From assembly GCA_049973945.1 (NCBI GenBank), contig JBMFJH010000029.1, positions 1 to 12,300 of the forward strand: a stretch of 12,300 nt of DNA, given 5' to 3'. Origin of the DNA: Acd1 sp049973945 (GTDB lineage Archaea > Thermoproteota > Thermoprotei_A > Sulfolobales > Sulfolobaceae). Numbering within the stretch: the first letter of the stretch is position 1; every line of letters begins with the position of its first letter. Positions 11,972 through 12,300 of this stretch are shown in pieces. A model generated the notes under the pieces. The model saw nothing but the letters and a program-made list of their open reading frames with translations, was not told the DNA's origin and did not search any database. Position numbers and translations under genes: made by a program.

Positions 11972-12300
11972 CTAAGCTTTGCGCTCGGCGTACTTCAAGA
12001 TCAAGTTCTTGACAGCGTTGGCGACGTTGTCCCAGTCGGAATGCAATTCGAGGAACTTCAACAGGCTTTCCTCGTTCATTAAGTCCTCGATCTCTTTCTC
12101 CGACATGGATAGGATTTCAGCGGCTTTCTTTGCGGCCCCTTCTTGGTCGAACTCCTCAACGATCTTAACGGCAGATAGACCACTGTAAACAGTCCTAATC
12201 GCTGGGATTCCGTAAGCTACTACCGGCGTTCCCAATGCTAAGGATTCTAGTACTGCGAGGGAGAAGCCGTCCACATGAGTAGGGTAAATGAACAGCTTAG
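11972..12300 (-). CDS. GT4-type glycosyltransferase, C-terminal part only
   Basis: The frame is open to the window edge, so the N-terminal domain lies outside. The visible 108-109 residues begin KLFIYPTHVDGFSLAVLESL and continue with ALGTPVVAYGIPAIRTVY, the nucleotide-sugar phosphate-binding region of GT-B family 4 retaining glycosyltransferases. The usual first Glu of the EX7E motif is Asp here and the second is kept. A helical C-terminus (SDWDNVANAVKNLI) closes the domain. Such enzymes add sugars to lipids, S-layer glycans or compatible solutes. Substrate and acceptor cannot be told from this fragment. An internal GTG at 12274 is not a real start. Confidence 0.85.
   Translation of the reverse strand, partial: KLFIYPTHVDGFSLAVLESLALGTPVVAYGIPAIRTVYSGLSAVKIVEEFDQEGAAKKAAEILSMSEKEIEDLMNEESLLKFLELHSDWDNVANAVKNLILKYAERKA

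Noticed and set aside
1..12300. Insertion sequences or integration scars
   Set aside because: No transposase motif, terminal inverted repeats or tRNA-derived attachment site was seen; genes are tightly packed.

Overview
The window looks like chromosome from a thermoacidophilic, sulfur-oxidizing crenarchaeon of the order Sulfolobales (Metallosphaera, Sulfodiicoccus or a relative). Four things support this: TATA-like boxes about 26 bp before start codons (leaderless promoters), GGTG/GGAGG Shine-Dalgarno sites inside operons, AGG- and GAG-rich codon use with AT-rich gaps, and the gene content. No similarity search was possible, so genus and family names rest on motif recognition.

Most of the window is an accessory module of the sulfur-oxidizing heterodisulfide-reductase-like (sHdr) pathway and its lipoate carrier. 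On the left, a beta-carbonic-anhydrase-fold protein (160-711, +) converges on a dsrE3A-tusA pair (minus). An AT-rich divergent control region separates that pair from dsrE2B and a dihydrolipoamide-dehydrogenase-like flavoprotein (1590-3284, +). These small proteins carry sulfane sulfur as Cys-bound persulfide or thiosulfonate. The sHdr core genes are not in the window.

In the centre is a tight five-gene minus-strand operon (8043 down to 3251). It runs sLpl(AB) lipoate:protein ligase, radical-SAM LipS2, radical-SAM LipS1, an M23-metallopeptidase-like protein, then a histone-deacetylase-superfamily amidohydrolase. The junctions are a 4-base overlap, a 1-base gap, an 11-base overlap and a 50-base overlap. 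The first three products attach octanoate or lipoate to a carrier lysine and insert its two sulfurs. The last two have no known place in that pathway and are the most interesting part of the window.

On the right are a divergent second TusA-like protein, an unrecognised helical protein, and QueC (preQ0 for archaeosine in tRNA). A degenerate HAD-fold protein follows, then lbpA, the GcvH-like lipoate-binding protein that is the probable substrate of the lipoate operon. Beyond it lie a 46-residue small-protein ORF, a 12-helix APC-family permease and the C-terminal end of a GT4 glycosyltransferase cut by the window edge. The last two look unrelated to the sulfur module.

Working model (inference): TusA, DsrE3A and DsrE2B deliver sulfur to sHdr. 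LbpA carries the intermediate on lipoyl-lysine, made in place by sLpl, LipS1 and LipS2. The flavoprotein may reoxidise or reduce the dithiol, and the HDAC-like protein could remove acyl groups from the carrier.
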